NCBI GenBank assembly: GCA_030248065.1
Contig: JASAMV010004458.1
Span: forward strand, 1-64,000
Source: Rhynchonema sp. JSB1_4
Taxonomy: Eukaryota; Nematoda; Chromadorea; Monhysterida; Xyalidae
DNA length: 64,000 bases
Direction: 5' to 3'
The position numbers were made by a program, and so were the translations under genes. Each line of letters begins with the position of its first letter. Position 1 is the stretch's first letter. This document shows, in pieces, positions 12,325-23,039 of this stretch. The notes beneath the pieces are model-generated. The model saw nothing but the letters and a program-made list of their open reading frames with translations, had not been told where the DNA came from and did no database searches.

Positions 12325-12680
12325 TAATGGTCAGTTTATTCTGTATCTCGCAGTAAGATGTTGGATGAGAGGAAGGCTGAAGGGATTGGGAGCAATGTTG
12401 TACACATTGTCGGGAATCAAACGCAACCAACATTTCGGCTAAAATTTGTGTCCACACAAGTCTATCGGGTCGTCCCCAGCAGCAGCAGACAACCTTTTTT
12501 GTTTCGTTGGCTGGCCCTGGATGGTTCCAGTTTTAGGAGTAGGTCCCGGAATTCAATTCCAGTTTCGGCACGCGCAGCGAAAAAAGCTGTTAGTTGAAAT
12601 CTGTGCGTCAATCGCACAAGTCAGTTTGAGCGTGTGATGAATGTGCACCAATCCATTTAGCGCATATCTGTCGGCAATTA

Positions 12681-13230
12681 TAGTCCAGCCACGAACTCAT
12701 GAGACGACTTATTTTGACGTTGACTTGAACGGATCCAATATTGTTCCGGTTACACGTATTTCGGAAATTAAAGAAAGAGAAACGCATGTATTTTTAAAAA
12801 ACACGCTCTCCACCTCGGTGCGTAAATTCCCTTTTGACTCCCAAAACAGGCGGGTGAAAAAAAATTTTTTTTTAATTTTATAAAAATTTTTTTTTAAATT
12901 TTATAAAAGACGGAAGAAAATAAAAAACGGTCGCCAGCGGGCGCCGGGGAGTAGGGGGGGGCGCACGGGGGGACAAAACAAACAAAACACCCGCTCAAAA
13001 ATACCAACGCACCCGACGGCGCAGCCAAAAAAAAAAACACTTGTGTGTTGAACGATGTTGCTGTTCGCGTAAGCACGCAACAAATTGAGGTCAGCCAGCT
13101 GGAACTTGTCATCATGTCTCTCGGCCCAATCTCTTTCTTTTGTTTGCGAAAACCCGCGTAACCGGTGCATTTTTGAATCTGGCCAAACAAACTTTAAAAA
13201 GAGTCGTCTCATGAGCACGTGGCTGGACTA
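12681..13230. mobile_element. TA-flanked element, copy 2, with an odd insert
   Basis: Ends TAGTCCAGCCACGAACTCAT and ATGAGCACGTGGCTGGACTA, flanked by TA, in the opposite orientation to the copy at 4327. The middle (12850-13045) is replaced by runs of A, T and G unlike anything nearby, which may be a sequencing or assembly fault. Confidence 0.7.
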
Positions 13231-13384
13231 TACGTATTTAGGGGACAAGGGGTTTTTGTCCATTATCATAAATTTTCATCATAACGGATTCCACGAACAT
13301 TGAAATTAACGCTGACATTATTCCGCTCTCGGGCTATATCAGTGTGTTGCTCACATGTTGTGGGCGGGCAGACACATACATCGT

Positions 13385-13629
13385 ATGGTAAATTTCCAAA
13401 TTCGCTGCCGCACAGTAAAATACGCCCCACAGCTTTGGTAATGTCAAGTTATAAACCCGAACGCTAACCATGCGCTTTTCTGAAACATTGCGCGCAGCTG
13501 CCTGTCTGGCTGGCAAGCTGCGTGTGGGTTGGTCGTCCGAATGTTTCACAAGTTGATTTTCGGGTTTAGAACCTGACATTAACTGTGGGGCGTAATTTAC
13601 TGTGCGGCAGCGAATTTGGAAATTTACTA
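13385..13629. mobile_element. Foldback element, 245 bp
   Basis: GTAAATTTCCAAATTCGCTGCCGCACAGTAA on the left is inverted at the right end; the arms run about 75 bp through GCCCCACAG. Confidence 0.7.
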
Positions 13630-14097
13630 TAGCATGTAGAAGCTTTTTGTGTGAAAACAGAATCTTCTTATCATTTCAGTCCCCAGCAACAGAACGCCGA
13701 GAACAATAATCCGTGAAGAATACATATTGGGTACGGGCAGCAAGATATGATATTGCAAACGTCTAAAGTGATATTAATGTGATTGACTGATGCAATAATG
13801 ATGTATGTATGTATGATAATATAATCTATAATATATAAAGAAAAATGTGTGGGGCGGGGCGTATGAGCATTTTTTCAAAACTGGGTGAAGAGTTTACCAT
13901 TTTTATCAAAACTGGGCAAAGAGTGGTGCCGTTTTTTTGAGAAAACTGGGTGAATCTTGATCAAGCAACATTTGCGGACGTGTGCAACATCATTCGTGAA
14001 CAGCAATAACGCTTTGATCGTCAACTGCGTTTGCAACACAACCGTTTGATGGCAACGGCGCCTTTTGACACACCACTGGATCCAGACATTTGGGAGA

Positions 14098-14170
14098 GCT
14101 GATGGATTCGGACGAGACCCATGCTGATCGTTGCTTATCGACACGTGTATTAGCGGCAGCAAGCAGGAAA
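14098..14170. repeat. Dispersed segment shared with 4920-4990
   Basis: GCTGATCGTTGCTTATCGACACGTG and ATTAGCGGCAGCAAGC are the inverse of the core of the foldback at 4767-5051. Probably a remnant of the same mobile family. Confidence 0.55.
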
Positions 14171-14522
14171 TTGATGCGCAGCGAATAGGCTGGCCGGGAC
14201 GTTCCGCAGCCTTCTTTTGAAGGACTCAGAATCTGTGGACCTTTTGGCCCTGTTTTCATTCCACCAGTTCTCGTGCTCTATTAGTTATGTTAATTGAGAT
14301 CACCCATAGGCGAATGCGCATTGAATAAGCTGATTCATAGCCTTCACGTGACACACACATGGCACGCAGTTGCCTGACACCTATGATATATAAAATTCAA
14401 AAATCAAACAGAGCCCCATGACCAACGCAAGTGTCACACACGCACGTTCGTCGATCGGCGGGCAAGAGGCGCACAATTTGGCCAAACGAAGCGAACGCAT
14501 TGCGCAGTCTGTCCTCATCAGT

Positions 14523-14768
<246 letters not shown>

Positions 14769-14848
14769 GTTTGTAGATCTTATGCATTTTATAAAACATT
14801 GACGTTATAACAAGCATTCACTTTGCTCGTAGATCTCCATATCCGCAG

Positions 14849-15368
14849 ATCACTCAAACGTTGATGGAACAACAGATGACTATCCATGGAACCAGTTGCC
14901 GAGACACTGGTAAGAGTGTGTTTTACGCTTTGCGTTCATGTTCCGGCCACCTGATTTCAAGCGCTCCTTCCTTCCAGGGCTCCGATGACCCACGACGAGG
15001 CGAGGAGCAGTGTGACCTGGTTGATGGGCGAGTTGGGATCATTGTATCCCACATTGTCATCTTGTCCACTTCTGGGTTGTGCTGCTTCTTTTGCTTCGAA
15101 TTCATCACCAAAATGTCACCCACCCACGAACTGGACCAGTCACGTCAAGGTTGATCTTGTGTGAGTTTATCACAAGCATGGCATGGCATGGATACTTGTT
15201 GGCTTGTTGTTGTCCTCGCTACTTGCCATGTTCTGCTTTATTCGTTTTTGTATATTGTATGTCGTCTGCACGCCTGGAAACAAAAAAATGACCTGGAATA
15301 AATGGAAGTGCTATCTTGTGCTCCCTCAGTCTCAGTGTGAGTCTGTGTGGCGGACAAAACAGCTGTGA
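14849..15368 (+). CDS. Possible single-pass membrane protein exons, frame broken by a TGA
   Basis: Exon 14849-14909 (acceptor CCGCAG, donor TG|GTAAGA) reads VDGTTDDYPWNQLPRH and joins in phase to an exon from 14978 (APMTHDEARSSVTWLMGEL, then NSSPKCHPPTNWTSHVK with two N-glycosylation sites). The same frame meets TGA at 15162-15164, then continues open into a strong membrane helix (WILVGLLLSSLLAMFCFI) and a cytoplasmic tail ending at 15368. Either a very short intron (15150-15176, 27 bp, GT-AG) is removed, or the gene is damaged. The ectodomain-helix-tail order argues that the pieces belong together. The 5' exons are not found; the gene at 11148 may be its start. Confidence 0.35.
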
Positions 15369-15410
15369 AAAAACAGCGGCTACTCAAAGAAATGTGTAAC
15401 TGGGGAGGCG

Positions 15411-15482
15411 TAGACCATAGCCAAGGCCGAGGCCTAGGCCCAAGCCTTATATCCCAAGTCTAAGTCTGAGCCCAATCCTGAT
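15411..15482. repeat. Degenerate GGCCTAAGCC (telomere-like) block
   Basis: CAAGGCCGAGGCCTAGGCCC, AAGCCTTATATCCC, AAGTCTAAGTCTGAGCCC: diverged GCCTAA-type units, similar in character to the blocks at 2477 and 59855. Confidence 0.4.
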
Positions 15483-15844
15483 CTGCAGGATATGATCGTT
15501 ATAAAGAAAACCGCAGTGTTTTGTCACCGCAGATGAACCCGTATATTTCGATTTATACCCGATATATACCCGTATATTTCGATAACCCGTGTATTCCGAT
15601 TCTTTGTGCTGTGTCCGGAAAGTCTGGGATTTCATCTTTTCTGCCCTGAGCGAGCACATTTGATCATGGCCGATTTGAATAGTTATTGTTATTGTTACTG
15701 TAATTTTCATTTTTATATCTCAATTGATCTGCGTTATATCACAATTTTAATGCGCGGTTACAGCCAGCGGATAATTCCCACTACCGTAACCCAAACCTAC
15801 GATCAGCGGTCCAGCGGTCCACACTAAGCGGCCCCCATATTTTT

Positions 15845-16117
15845 CCTTGGGGTAACCAAGGAATCATTCTTTCCATCAAGTGACACCGGCCGCCCAACCC
15901 GAGGGCACTCCCACAGGTTGTGTCGGGCTGGCTCATGGGGCGGGTCCGGACTTGTCCGGGTATTGGGCATATCGGGTCGTGGACCTCTGGAACGGGCTCC
16001 CAGAGAGTGTGGTCTCTGCTGCCTCAACTGCGGCCTTCAAAACTAAACTAAACTCACGTGGTCGAGACCTTGTTTCTCGCCACATTTCTTCAAAATTTTC
16101 AGCCGTCGTTGACTGAT
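15845..16117 (+). pseudogene. LINE 3' fragment (C-terminal tail of reverse transcriptase ORF)
   Basis: Reads YWAYRVVDLWNGLPESVVSA then FKTKLN, the conserved C-terminal tail of CR1/Jockey-type LINE polyproteins, and ends at a stop near 16115. The tail of the minus-strand LINE nearby has GHRVVDLWNSLPECVV, so they are related but not identical. It is 5'-truncated, as expected of dead-on-arrival LINE copies. The two 3' ends converge around 16240. Confidence 0.7.
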
Positions 16118-16614
16118 CCCCTCAGTCACTGGGTTGCTGCTTTTCAGATGATCATCAATATTCCGTCATCCGTTGCCGACTTTATTGCTCGTTATTTTAC
16201 GTTTGTTCTCTTCATTAGTTTGGTTGGTTGAATCTCAAGTCAAGTCAAGTCTTTATTGAGCTATTCGCAAAAGCCTGTTTGTAGGCTGGGAAATTTACAA
16301 TATGATGGGTAAATGTGAGCAGGAAACGGAACGAACAAGAACAACGTGGAAGAACTACGAGAACCTACTGGGACCACGCAAAAATTAGAAAAAAAATAGA
16401 AAGAGAACAAACGAACCAAAAATTGAACGGTAGCACTGGTCAACACAGGACGAGACACACGACACAGCGATGTTGATTGATAAATCGAAAGACAAGATCC
16501 AAATAACGTTCAAAATGCGCAAATGTGGCAAATTCGGCAACAATAATAATAGCAATTGGTCTGAAATGTGGAAGAGACCAATTTTAGCAGCGATTTAGCA
16601 AAGCGTGACAACTT

Positions 16615-18378
16615 TTAATTGAGGGATGAAGGGAAATTGGACAAGATATAGTCCCAGATCCCGTCAGCGCAATGTGCGCGCAGCCTTTTTTTGAATTGAT
16701 ATGATGTTTTAGATGTGACTACACACTCGGGAAGACTGTTCCACAAGTCGACAACTCGGTGACCCCAAAACTTCGCCAAGGCTGCACCCGGACCCCGTGC
16801 TCGACTCAGCTGTTGGCTATGGCCTCGGACAGGACGGGAGGAAGGTGAGGTGAAGAAATCGGCCTTTGAAACCCCTGGCACCAGGCCTGATATAATTTTG
16901 TGAGTTAAGACCAGGTCATTGACACCCCCCCCCCAACGACCCGCCTGTATACCAGGGGTTCCAAGTTAAAACGAGGAGGGAGGGATGAGGAGGGACAGGC
17001 GTTTGAGGTAAGGATGGACATGGAGACCCGGCAAATAATGGGTGAAACTGCGTTGAACCGCCTCCACGTTTCTACATGTCGTTCTGTCTTGAGGGGACCA
17101 GACCGCCATGCAAAACTCCAGGATTGGGCGGACGTAAGCCAAATAGAGCTTACGCAGAAAAGATGGGTCCCTGGTGTAGAAGTTTCTTCTGATTATACGA
17201 GCCATTTTGCCAGCCTCAGAAATGAGTTTGGCAAAATGGGTCGTGAAATTTAGGCTACTCTGATCAAAAATGACACCTACATCTCGGACATTGGGGGGAA
17301 GAGAGATTTGAATTGAGTCATAAGAATAAATTGGCGGCGCGGGGGAAAATTCCCCAAGCCTGAGAATGGCACATTTTGAAATAGAGACTTTCAGCCCGTT
17401 AGCAGTCATCCAGTGCTGCACTGCGTCTATGTCGGACTGCAATTGGTGAATATCCTTAAGGCTACGGATTTCCCTGTAGATTTTGATATAGTCAGCGTAA
17501 AGGTAGAGTTTGGAACCCTCCGAAATAACGCTAACGATATCATTGATGAATAAAAGAAACAAGATCGGGCCAATAACGCTGCCTTGGGCCACGCCAGAGA
17601 AAACCCCAGCGGGCCCAGAAACAGCCTCACCAACGCGAACTTGTTGGGTACGATTGGAGAGATAGACAAGCACCCATTGAAGTAGTAGTGGGGGAAACCC
17701 GTAGTTTTGTAATTTAGACAGCAGCAACGAGTGGTTCACAGTGTCAAAAGCCTTGGAGATATCCAGGTAAATGACATCGACACAGCTCCCCCTCTCAATT
17801 GCTGCTGTCCAGTCCTTGACGCAGAGCAACAACTGGATTTCTACTGAACGGCCGGGCACAAAGCCAAATTCGGCTTTTGTTAATAAATTAAATTTGTCCA
17901 AATGAGCCAAAATTTTTGATTATAAAATAGCCTCCATTAGCTTGCAGACACTGGAGGTAAGGGAAATGGGCCGAAATTTGTCCACGGTATCCGCCAAGAC
18001 CTGCTTTGGGAGGGGATGGACTTCCGCAGTGCGAAAGTCGTTGGGGATATGACCAGAAAAATATATCTGGTTAAATAGACCAGATAAAAGGTCCGCTAAG
18101 GGGATGGCCATTTTTTTGAGAAAAATGGGGGGAATGCCATCCGGGCCCGAGCTGGTCTTGGCGGGTAGCACGCGGAGATGATTTAGCAAAAGCGGTGGAG
18201 AGAAAATTATGGGCTCCATAGTCCGAGACCAGGTGGCCTCCGGCACGAACGGGTATTGCACCATTTGGCACAGGATTATGGTTGAAAACTGAAGAAAAAT
18301 AAGCGTTGAAAGCGGACGCCTTCTCGCTGTCCCCGGTGTGCCGGACGCCATCGGTGTCAAAAATATCAAAGAGCTCAT
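16615..18378 (-). pseudogene. LINE reverse transcriptase domain, inactivated
   Basis: Reverse transcriptase of a CR1/Jockey-like LINE. Recognisable in order: SGPDGIPPIFLKKM and KFRPISLTS (fingers), GFVPGRS, motif A VIYLDISKAFDTV, motif B GVAQGSVIGPILFLLFIND, motif C, then the thumb and the tail VVDLWNSLPECVV. Motif C reads YADY where YADD is expected, so the second catalytic aspartate is lost by a single G-to-T change. An in-frame TAA at 17920-17922 (after KLMEAIL) splits the domain, and the upstream endonuclease runs in another frame, with the shift near 18240. Another break falls between 16966 and 16881. Confidence 0.85.
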
Positions 18379-19570
18379 GGCGGGGCTTAATTTTTTTGGA
18401 GATAAAACTCCAAAATCTTTTAGGATTGGGATTTTTGACCAGGAAGTACTCGCGACGGCGAACCGACGCCCGTCTGCGTTGCCGGAGAAGTTTGGACACT
18501 TTACACCGCGAAAAATAGGTATTCACGTTGCTGTCTTCCCCAAACCGACGGCGCAGACGGGTTTCAGAACGCCGAAGACGATGGACCTCCCGTGACCAGG
18601 TGGGGAGGATGCCAGAAGCTGAGGAGATGCGCCCAATGGGAACAAAGTTCTTGATGGCCATCTGGCAGGCTAATTTAATAGCAAGCCAGGTGTCATTTAC
18701 ATCCACAAATGGCCCGCTAAGAACTTCGCCCCAAGGTATATGGCAGAGCAAAAAGGATTCGATATCATCCCAATTGGCTTCAGACCAGTTTTTGAATTTG
18801 GTTATTTTGCGAATGGGTGAGATAGAATAACCAGTAGGAAGCCAAACAGGGCGATGATCGGTGGCAACATCTCCTAAGCTATCTGACACTTCCACCTGGC
18901 CCAATTTGAAACCATAGGTGGCGAAGATAAGGTCCAAAATGTTTTTGCCACGGGTTGGAAGGTGGACCAATTGAGAAACGCCTAATAAGTTTACCGTGTC
19001 CAGGAAGTCTCTCTCGAGGGGGGAAACTGCTGTATTATTTTGCCAGTTGATGGATGGGAAGTTAAAATCTCCGAAAACCACAGCAGAATCCCCAATCTCC
19101 AGAGTCTTACTGAACACGTCGAAAAACCTTCTACACTCAGGGGAACCAGAAGTAAGAGAACCTGGGGGGCGGTAAACGACAGTGACACCCAATTTATTTC
19201 CAGGAATGGTTAATTGAAGGGCCAGAACCTCAAAATTTGGGGTGGAAATGGTCAGATGTTTGACAATTTTGGAATTTAAACCTTTGGGGATCAGGGCCGC
19301 AACACCACCACCTTTCTTGTCCGTCCTATCCAACCTGTGGATTTGAAATGTCCCTCCAACAGATATAGAAGAGTCGAGCACGGTGGGGTCGAGCCAAGTT
19401 TCAGTCAAGAGATACACCACGTTGCCTCCCTGCGCGTGAACTGCCTCCTCGAGCATGAGTCGTTTGTTTGAAGTGGCCAGCGATCGCACATTGAGATGAC
19501 AGAACCTGATACCTGAGGGGCAAGTATTTTTGATAAATATGGTATTAGTGTTGTCTATTGGCTTTGCCAA
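18071..19570 (-). CDS. LINE apurinic-type endonuclease domain (N-terminal part of ORF2)
   Basis: Endonuclease/exonuclease/phosphatase fold that nicks target DNA for LINE integration. Visible motifs: FCHLNVRSLA (strand 1), LLTETWLD with the catalytic Glu, KKGGGVAALIPKG, VVYRPPGS, VFGDFNFPSINW, and TDHRPVW with the catalytic His near the end. The domain itself looks intact over about 230 residues. The frame continues without a stop to 18071, but below about 18240 the sensible protein is in another frame, so the last 50 residues are not native. The open frame has no ATG at its start and probably continued from upstream. Confidence 0.8.
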   Translation of the reverse strand: MAKPIDNTNTIFIKNTCPSGIRFCHLNVRSLATSNKRLMLEEAVHAQGGNVVYLLTETWLDPTVLDSSISVGGTFQIHRLDRTDKKGGGVAALIPKGLNSKIVKHLTISTPNFEVLALQLTIPGNKLGVTVVYRPPGSLTSGSPECRRFFDVFSKTLEIGDSAVVFGDFNFPSINWQNNTAVSPLERDFLDTVNLLGVSQLVHLPTRGKNILDLIFATYGFKLGQVEVSDSLGDVATDHRPVWLPTGYSISPIRKITKFKNWSEANWDDIESFLLCHIPWGEVLSGPFVDVNDTWLAIKLACQMAIKNFVPIGRISSASGILPTWSREVHRLRRSETRLRRRFGEDSNVNTYFSRCKVSKLLRQRRRASVRRREYFLVKNPNPKRFWSFISKKIKPRHELFDIFDTDGVRHTGDSEKASAFNAYFSSVFNHNPVPNGAIPVRAGGHLVSDYGAHNFLSTAFAKSSPRATRQDQLGPGWHSPHFSQKNGHPLSGPFIWSI

Positions 19571-19582
19571 AAAGCTGCTAGC

Positions 19583-20464
19583 CTATTTGCTGTTATTTGA
19601 ATCACGAATATCACCGTCATCATTATCATTCAGCAAATTCAAATCGGACAGAACATCATAATCCAATGGATCGCACACAAACGAATGAAAATATCGACCA
19701 TTTTTTTCGGTCTTTTCAACAATAATTGGCCTGCCTAAGTCTTTTGAATCACGCAACACAATAATTTTATTTTTATTCACAGGTTTAACACGAAGACGAG
19801 ACAGCACCGAAACAGATTTGTGGTGAATTGAGCGTTGCAGTTCGGTCAGGTCATTGCGCAGCCAGACAGCAGGTGCAGTCTGCGCACGCAAAGCTGACAC
19901 ACCAGATTTACCCATCAACATTCGTTTGGTCCAACTGCTGTTCATCACAACCTTGATTGGTCGGCCCTTCTTTCCAGACGATTTGCCCATACGAAACGCA
20001 GCCACCACCGACGATGCGTCGCCACCCAAATTGCCCACGATTGAACGCCATATGGACAGTTCGGTGTTGTTGGCCGGGTCAGTACGCTCAGCTACAGTTT
20101 GCGAGCGGCCTTCATCTGGCCAACCGTAGATGACGGCATTGTTCGATTTGGATTTGCGCTGCTCAAGCTCGGCCAACTTCTGAATTTGATGTTCGGTTCC
20201 CACAGTTTCAGCCCACGGATTGGGGGGCTTGTAATGGGTTGGATTGGGCTGCTGCTGCTTTTGAATATCAATCAGCTTGGAGATCATGTCGATCAGGCTG
20301 TCCATTTTTTGGTCGCGTGCCAACATTTGGCTTTTCAGTTCATCAATTAGATCCGATTGTTTTTTGATGGTTTCGTTCTGCTGTTGAACAATAGCGAATA
20401 GATTGTCGTAGTCCTCTCGGCTGATCGAGCCCGTCCGAGCCTGCGCCCGCGTCGTGGTCATCAT
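19583..20464 (-). CDS. LINE ORF1 protein, coiled-coil nucleic-acid-binding type
   Basis: About 293 residues from the first ATG (MMTTTRAQARTG). Residues 10-75 form a coiled coil (IVQQQNETIKKQSDLIDEL and QKMDSLIDMISKLI). The C-terminal half is basic with RNA-binding character (GKSSGKKGRPIKVVM, VSVLSRLRVKPVNKNKIIVL). This is the organisation of ORF1 chaperones of non-LTR elements. No CCHC knuckle is visible. The frame is intact, so this ORF is better preserved than ORF2. It ends 13 bp before the ORF2 region. Confidence 0.7.
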   Translation of the reverse strand: MMTTTRAQARTGSISREDYDNLFAIVQQQNETIKKQSDLIDELKSQMLARDQKMDSLIDMISKLIDIQKQQQPNPTHYKPPNPWAETVGTEHQIQKLAELEQRKSKSNNAVIYGWPDEGRSQTVAERTDPANNTELSIWRSIVGNLGGDASSVVAAFRMGKSSGKKGRPIKVVMNSSWTKRMLMGKSGVSALRAQTAPAVWLRNDLTELQRSIHHKSVSVLSRLRVKPVNKNKIIVLRDSKDLGRPIIVEKTEKNGRYFHSFVCDPLDYDVLSDLNLLNDNDDGDIRDSNNSK

Positions 20465-20639
20465 GGCACGCCGGCTGGCGGTCGAACCGGAATTCCTTTG
20501 ATTTATATGGGTAAAAACCAATGATTATGAAATGAATGATGAACAATGAAACAATGATTTTTTTCGTCGGGGGGCCAACGCCAAATGAAAAATATAACCC
20601 CCCCAATAATTTACCCCCATAAATTGAACCCCCAAAATG

Positions 20640-20760
20640 ACCCCAGTGAAAAAATAGACAATACGGCACTACAATAGGGTTCTATTTCCGACAATACGGC
20701 ACTACAGCCCCCCCAAAAGGGGTCAGTGAATTAATAGAGCCCCCCTTAGTAACATCCCCT
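20640..20760. repeat. Segment duplicated at 21585-21755
   Basis: GACAATACGGCACTACA and GGGGTCAGTGAATTAATAGAGCCCCCC recur at 21585-21755 (AATAGAGCCCCCC, GGGGTCAGTGAATTAATAGA, GACAATACGG), flanking the minisatellite on both sides. It may be the host repeat in which the minisatellite expanded. Confidence 0.6.
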
Positions 20761-20816
20761 ATATACAGTACAGTGGTGTATTAAGGCTTGATAGTGGTGC
20801 ACAGGTATGGGTGGGC

Positions 20817-21372
20817 ACAATACCCAATACCCAATACCAATACCACCCAATACCAATACCAGTGTTTGGTATTGGTATTGGGTCTAATTCTGGTATTGGG
20901 TATTGGGTATTGGTATTGAAGTTGGCCAGGTATTGGTATTGGGTATTGGTATTGGGTTTGCCCAGGTATTGGGTCAAAACCAATACCCAATACTAATCCA
21001 GAAAAACCCAATACCAAACCAATACCAAACCCAATACCTGACTCAAAACCCAATACCAAACCAATACCAAACCCAATACCAACCCAATACCAGACGAAAA
21101 ACCCAATACCAAACCAATACTAAGACCAATACCCAATACCCAACACCAATACCAACCCAATACCCAATACTCAATACCAATACCAACCCAATACCAAACC
21201 CAATACCAGGCACTTCAGTAGTATTGATCTTATTGGGTATTGGTATTGGGTATTGAGTCTCACCCGGTATTGGTATTGGGTATTGGTATTGGGTCACCAA
21301 TTTGGTATTGGTATTGGGTATTGGGTATTGGTACAGGGCCGGTATTGGTATTGGGTATTGGTATTGGGTGTC
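20817..21372. repeat. GGTATT/AATACC minisatellite, inverted blocks
   Basis: Variable tandem units of GGTATTGGTATTGGGTATT. The strand alternates in blocks: AATACC-rich at 20817-20860, GGTATT-rich to 20980, AATACC-rich to 21210, GGTATT-rich to 21372. Very strong hairpin potential. A small outlier is at 21787-21850. Confidence 0.95.
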
Positions 21373-22079
21373 AAAAGTGGTATTGTGCCCAGGCCTATGC
21401 ACAGGTACATTTATGGACGTTTGTTGTTCGGGCACTCCTTAAATATACGGGACCTGGTACAAAAATTGCCAAAACCCATAGAAATGCCGTAAAAACTCCT
21501 CGTTCAGAGCACATAATACGCCTCTTATTGACGAATAGACATGAATACCGTAAAAACCTAAATACCGTAAAAACCTAAATAGAGCCCCCCCCGGAATAGA
21601 GCCCCCCTCGGAATATCGATCGAAAATAACACCGGATTTGGAACGCTCTCGCTGAGAAACGAAAATAATTTTTTGAAAATGGGGTCAGTGAATTAATAGA
21701 GCCCCCCCTTGTATTTAGGTTTTTACGGTAGAAGGGGTTCCGACAATACGGTACAACTTCAACTTTTTATCTTGACTAGGCATGGGGGCAATACCGATTT
21801 TTTGACCCAAGCCAATACCCAATACCAGGGCCCCAATACCCAATCACGGGGTTAACGGCCGTTAACCTCCGTATACCTTGGTTGGGAACCGAACGATCGC
21901 GGTTTTGCGTTTGAGTATTTTTAATATGTTTATCTGAAGGACAGTTCGATAGGATGAGAGACCGCGGAAATTTTTTTTCGAAATTCTCAAGTGAAACATC
22001 ACCAGGCTGGATTTAGTGGTTTTTGCCTATACCTTGTGTGTTAAAAACGGGGGTTCTGGCGTGGTGACGTGTGATTGGT

Positions 22080-22760
22080 TTTTAATGATGTTTTGATTGT
22101 TTTGGAGTGGGAGTCCAGCCGTTACAAAACGCTGAAAATTTCAGCTCGATCCACCCAGTAGAAAGGTGTTTTTCAGCCACCCGAAAAATCGTGTGTTCGG
22201 CGGCGACATAAAGTGGGACAGATGACAACTGCGCTAAGGATCCTGAATCAGGCCGGGCAAGTCGTATATCGTTCGATTCGTCTAGTCGTGGTGGCGTCGG
22301 CGAAAGATGTACAAAAAAATAATATCGCTTCTATCGCGAGAAAACGGCCGGTGATGTTTCACTTAGTTTTTGGTGGTTAGTCGGACAACTAGTGTTTTTG
22401 TGAGCATTATTCTGACCGTGTGTGACTTGTTTTGGTTGATATTTTGATTGGTTTGGAGAGCCTGTCTGCGGGTTTGAAAGTGATGAAAACTTCAGATTGG
22501 TCCACCCTGTAAAAACCGTTTTTTTTGGGTCACCCAAAAAGTGGTGAAATTTGTGTTCGAGTTCAGGTTCGCGAGGTTGGCGCGGTTTAACGTGATTTGT
22601 GTTGAGTAGTGTTTTGTTTGTGTTTTTGTGAGTCCGTCTGGAGGTTAATGAAGTGTGAAAAGTTCAGATCGGTCCACCGTGTAAAAACCGGTTTTTTGGG
22701 TCACCCAAAAAGCGGTGAAATTTGTGTTCGAGTTCAGGTTCGCGAGGTGTGGTTTGTGGT
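22080..22760 (+). repeat. About 155-165 bp tandem satellite, diverged
   Basis: Repeating order: TTTTGATTG(G)TTTGGAG, then CCGTTT/GAAAAC, GGTCCACCCTGTAAAAACCG, TTTTTTGGGTCACCCAAAAAG, GTGTTCGAGTTCAGGTTCGCGAGG. Three to four units are visible; another is at 24720-24865. Each carries the short palindrome TTTTTGGGTCACCCAAAAAG. Confidence 0.8.
22221..22560 (+). repeat. Direct repeat, copy 1 (other copy 24525-24865)
   Basis: GACAACTGCGCTAAGGATCC ... AATATCGCTTCTATCGCGAG ... GGTGATGTTTCACTTAG ... GGTTTGGAGAGCCTG recurs with few changes 2.3 kb downstream, bracketing the satellite cluster between them. Confidence 0.85.
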
Positions 22761-23039
22761 TAATGTGGTTTGTGTTGAGCGATGTTTTGATTGTTTTTAA
22801 GGCAACAACAACAAAATTGCATCAATGCAGGCTTTCAAGGCAATGCAGGCAATGGTCTTTCACTTTGCATGTGTTAATTTTGAATTCGCGCGCGTGTGCC
22901 TTGCGGGCAGCGCTTATGTAGCTGCTGATTGGTTGTCCGTTCGCGCGCTTTCTTTGCTCCGTGACTTTTCTACTTCTTTTCTTTTTCTTTTTTATTTTTT
23001 CACGCAAGACTCAGGTGAGGTAAATAGGCCCCACTGTTT

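Larger units (their letters stand above)
16240..20530 (-). mobile_element. CR1/Jockey-like LINE retrotransposon, decayed
   Basis: Near full-length non-LTR element on the minus strand: ORF1 (19583-20464), then a polyprotein with endonuclease, reverse transcriptase and C-terminal tail (down to 16615). Read in its own sense, the 3' end has AATAAAG followed by ACTTGACTTGACTTGA, a short tandem tail instead of poly(A), as in CR1-type elements. The polyprotein has at least one frameshift, a nonsense codon and a catalytic-site change, so this copy should be unable to move by itself. Confidence 0.85.
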
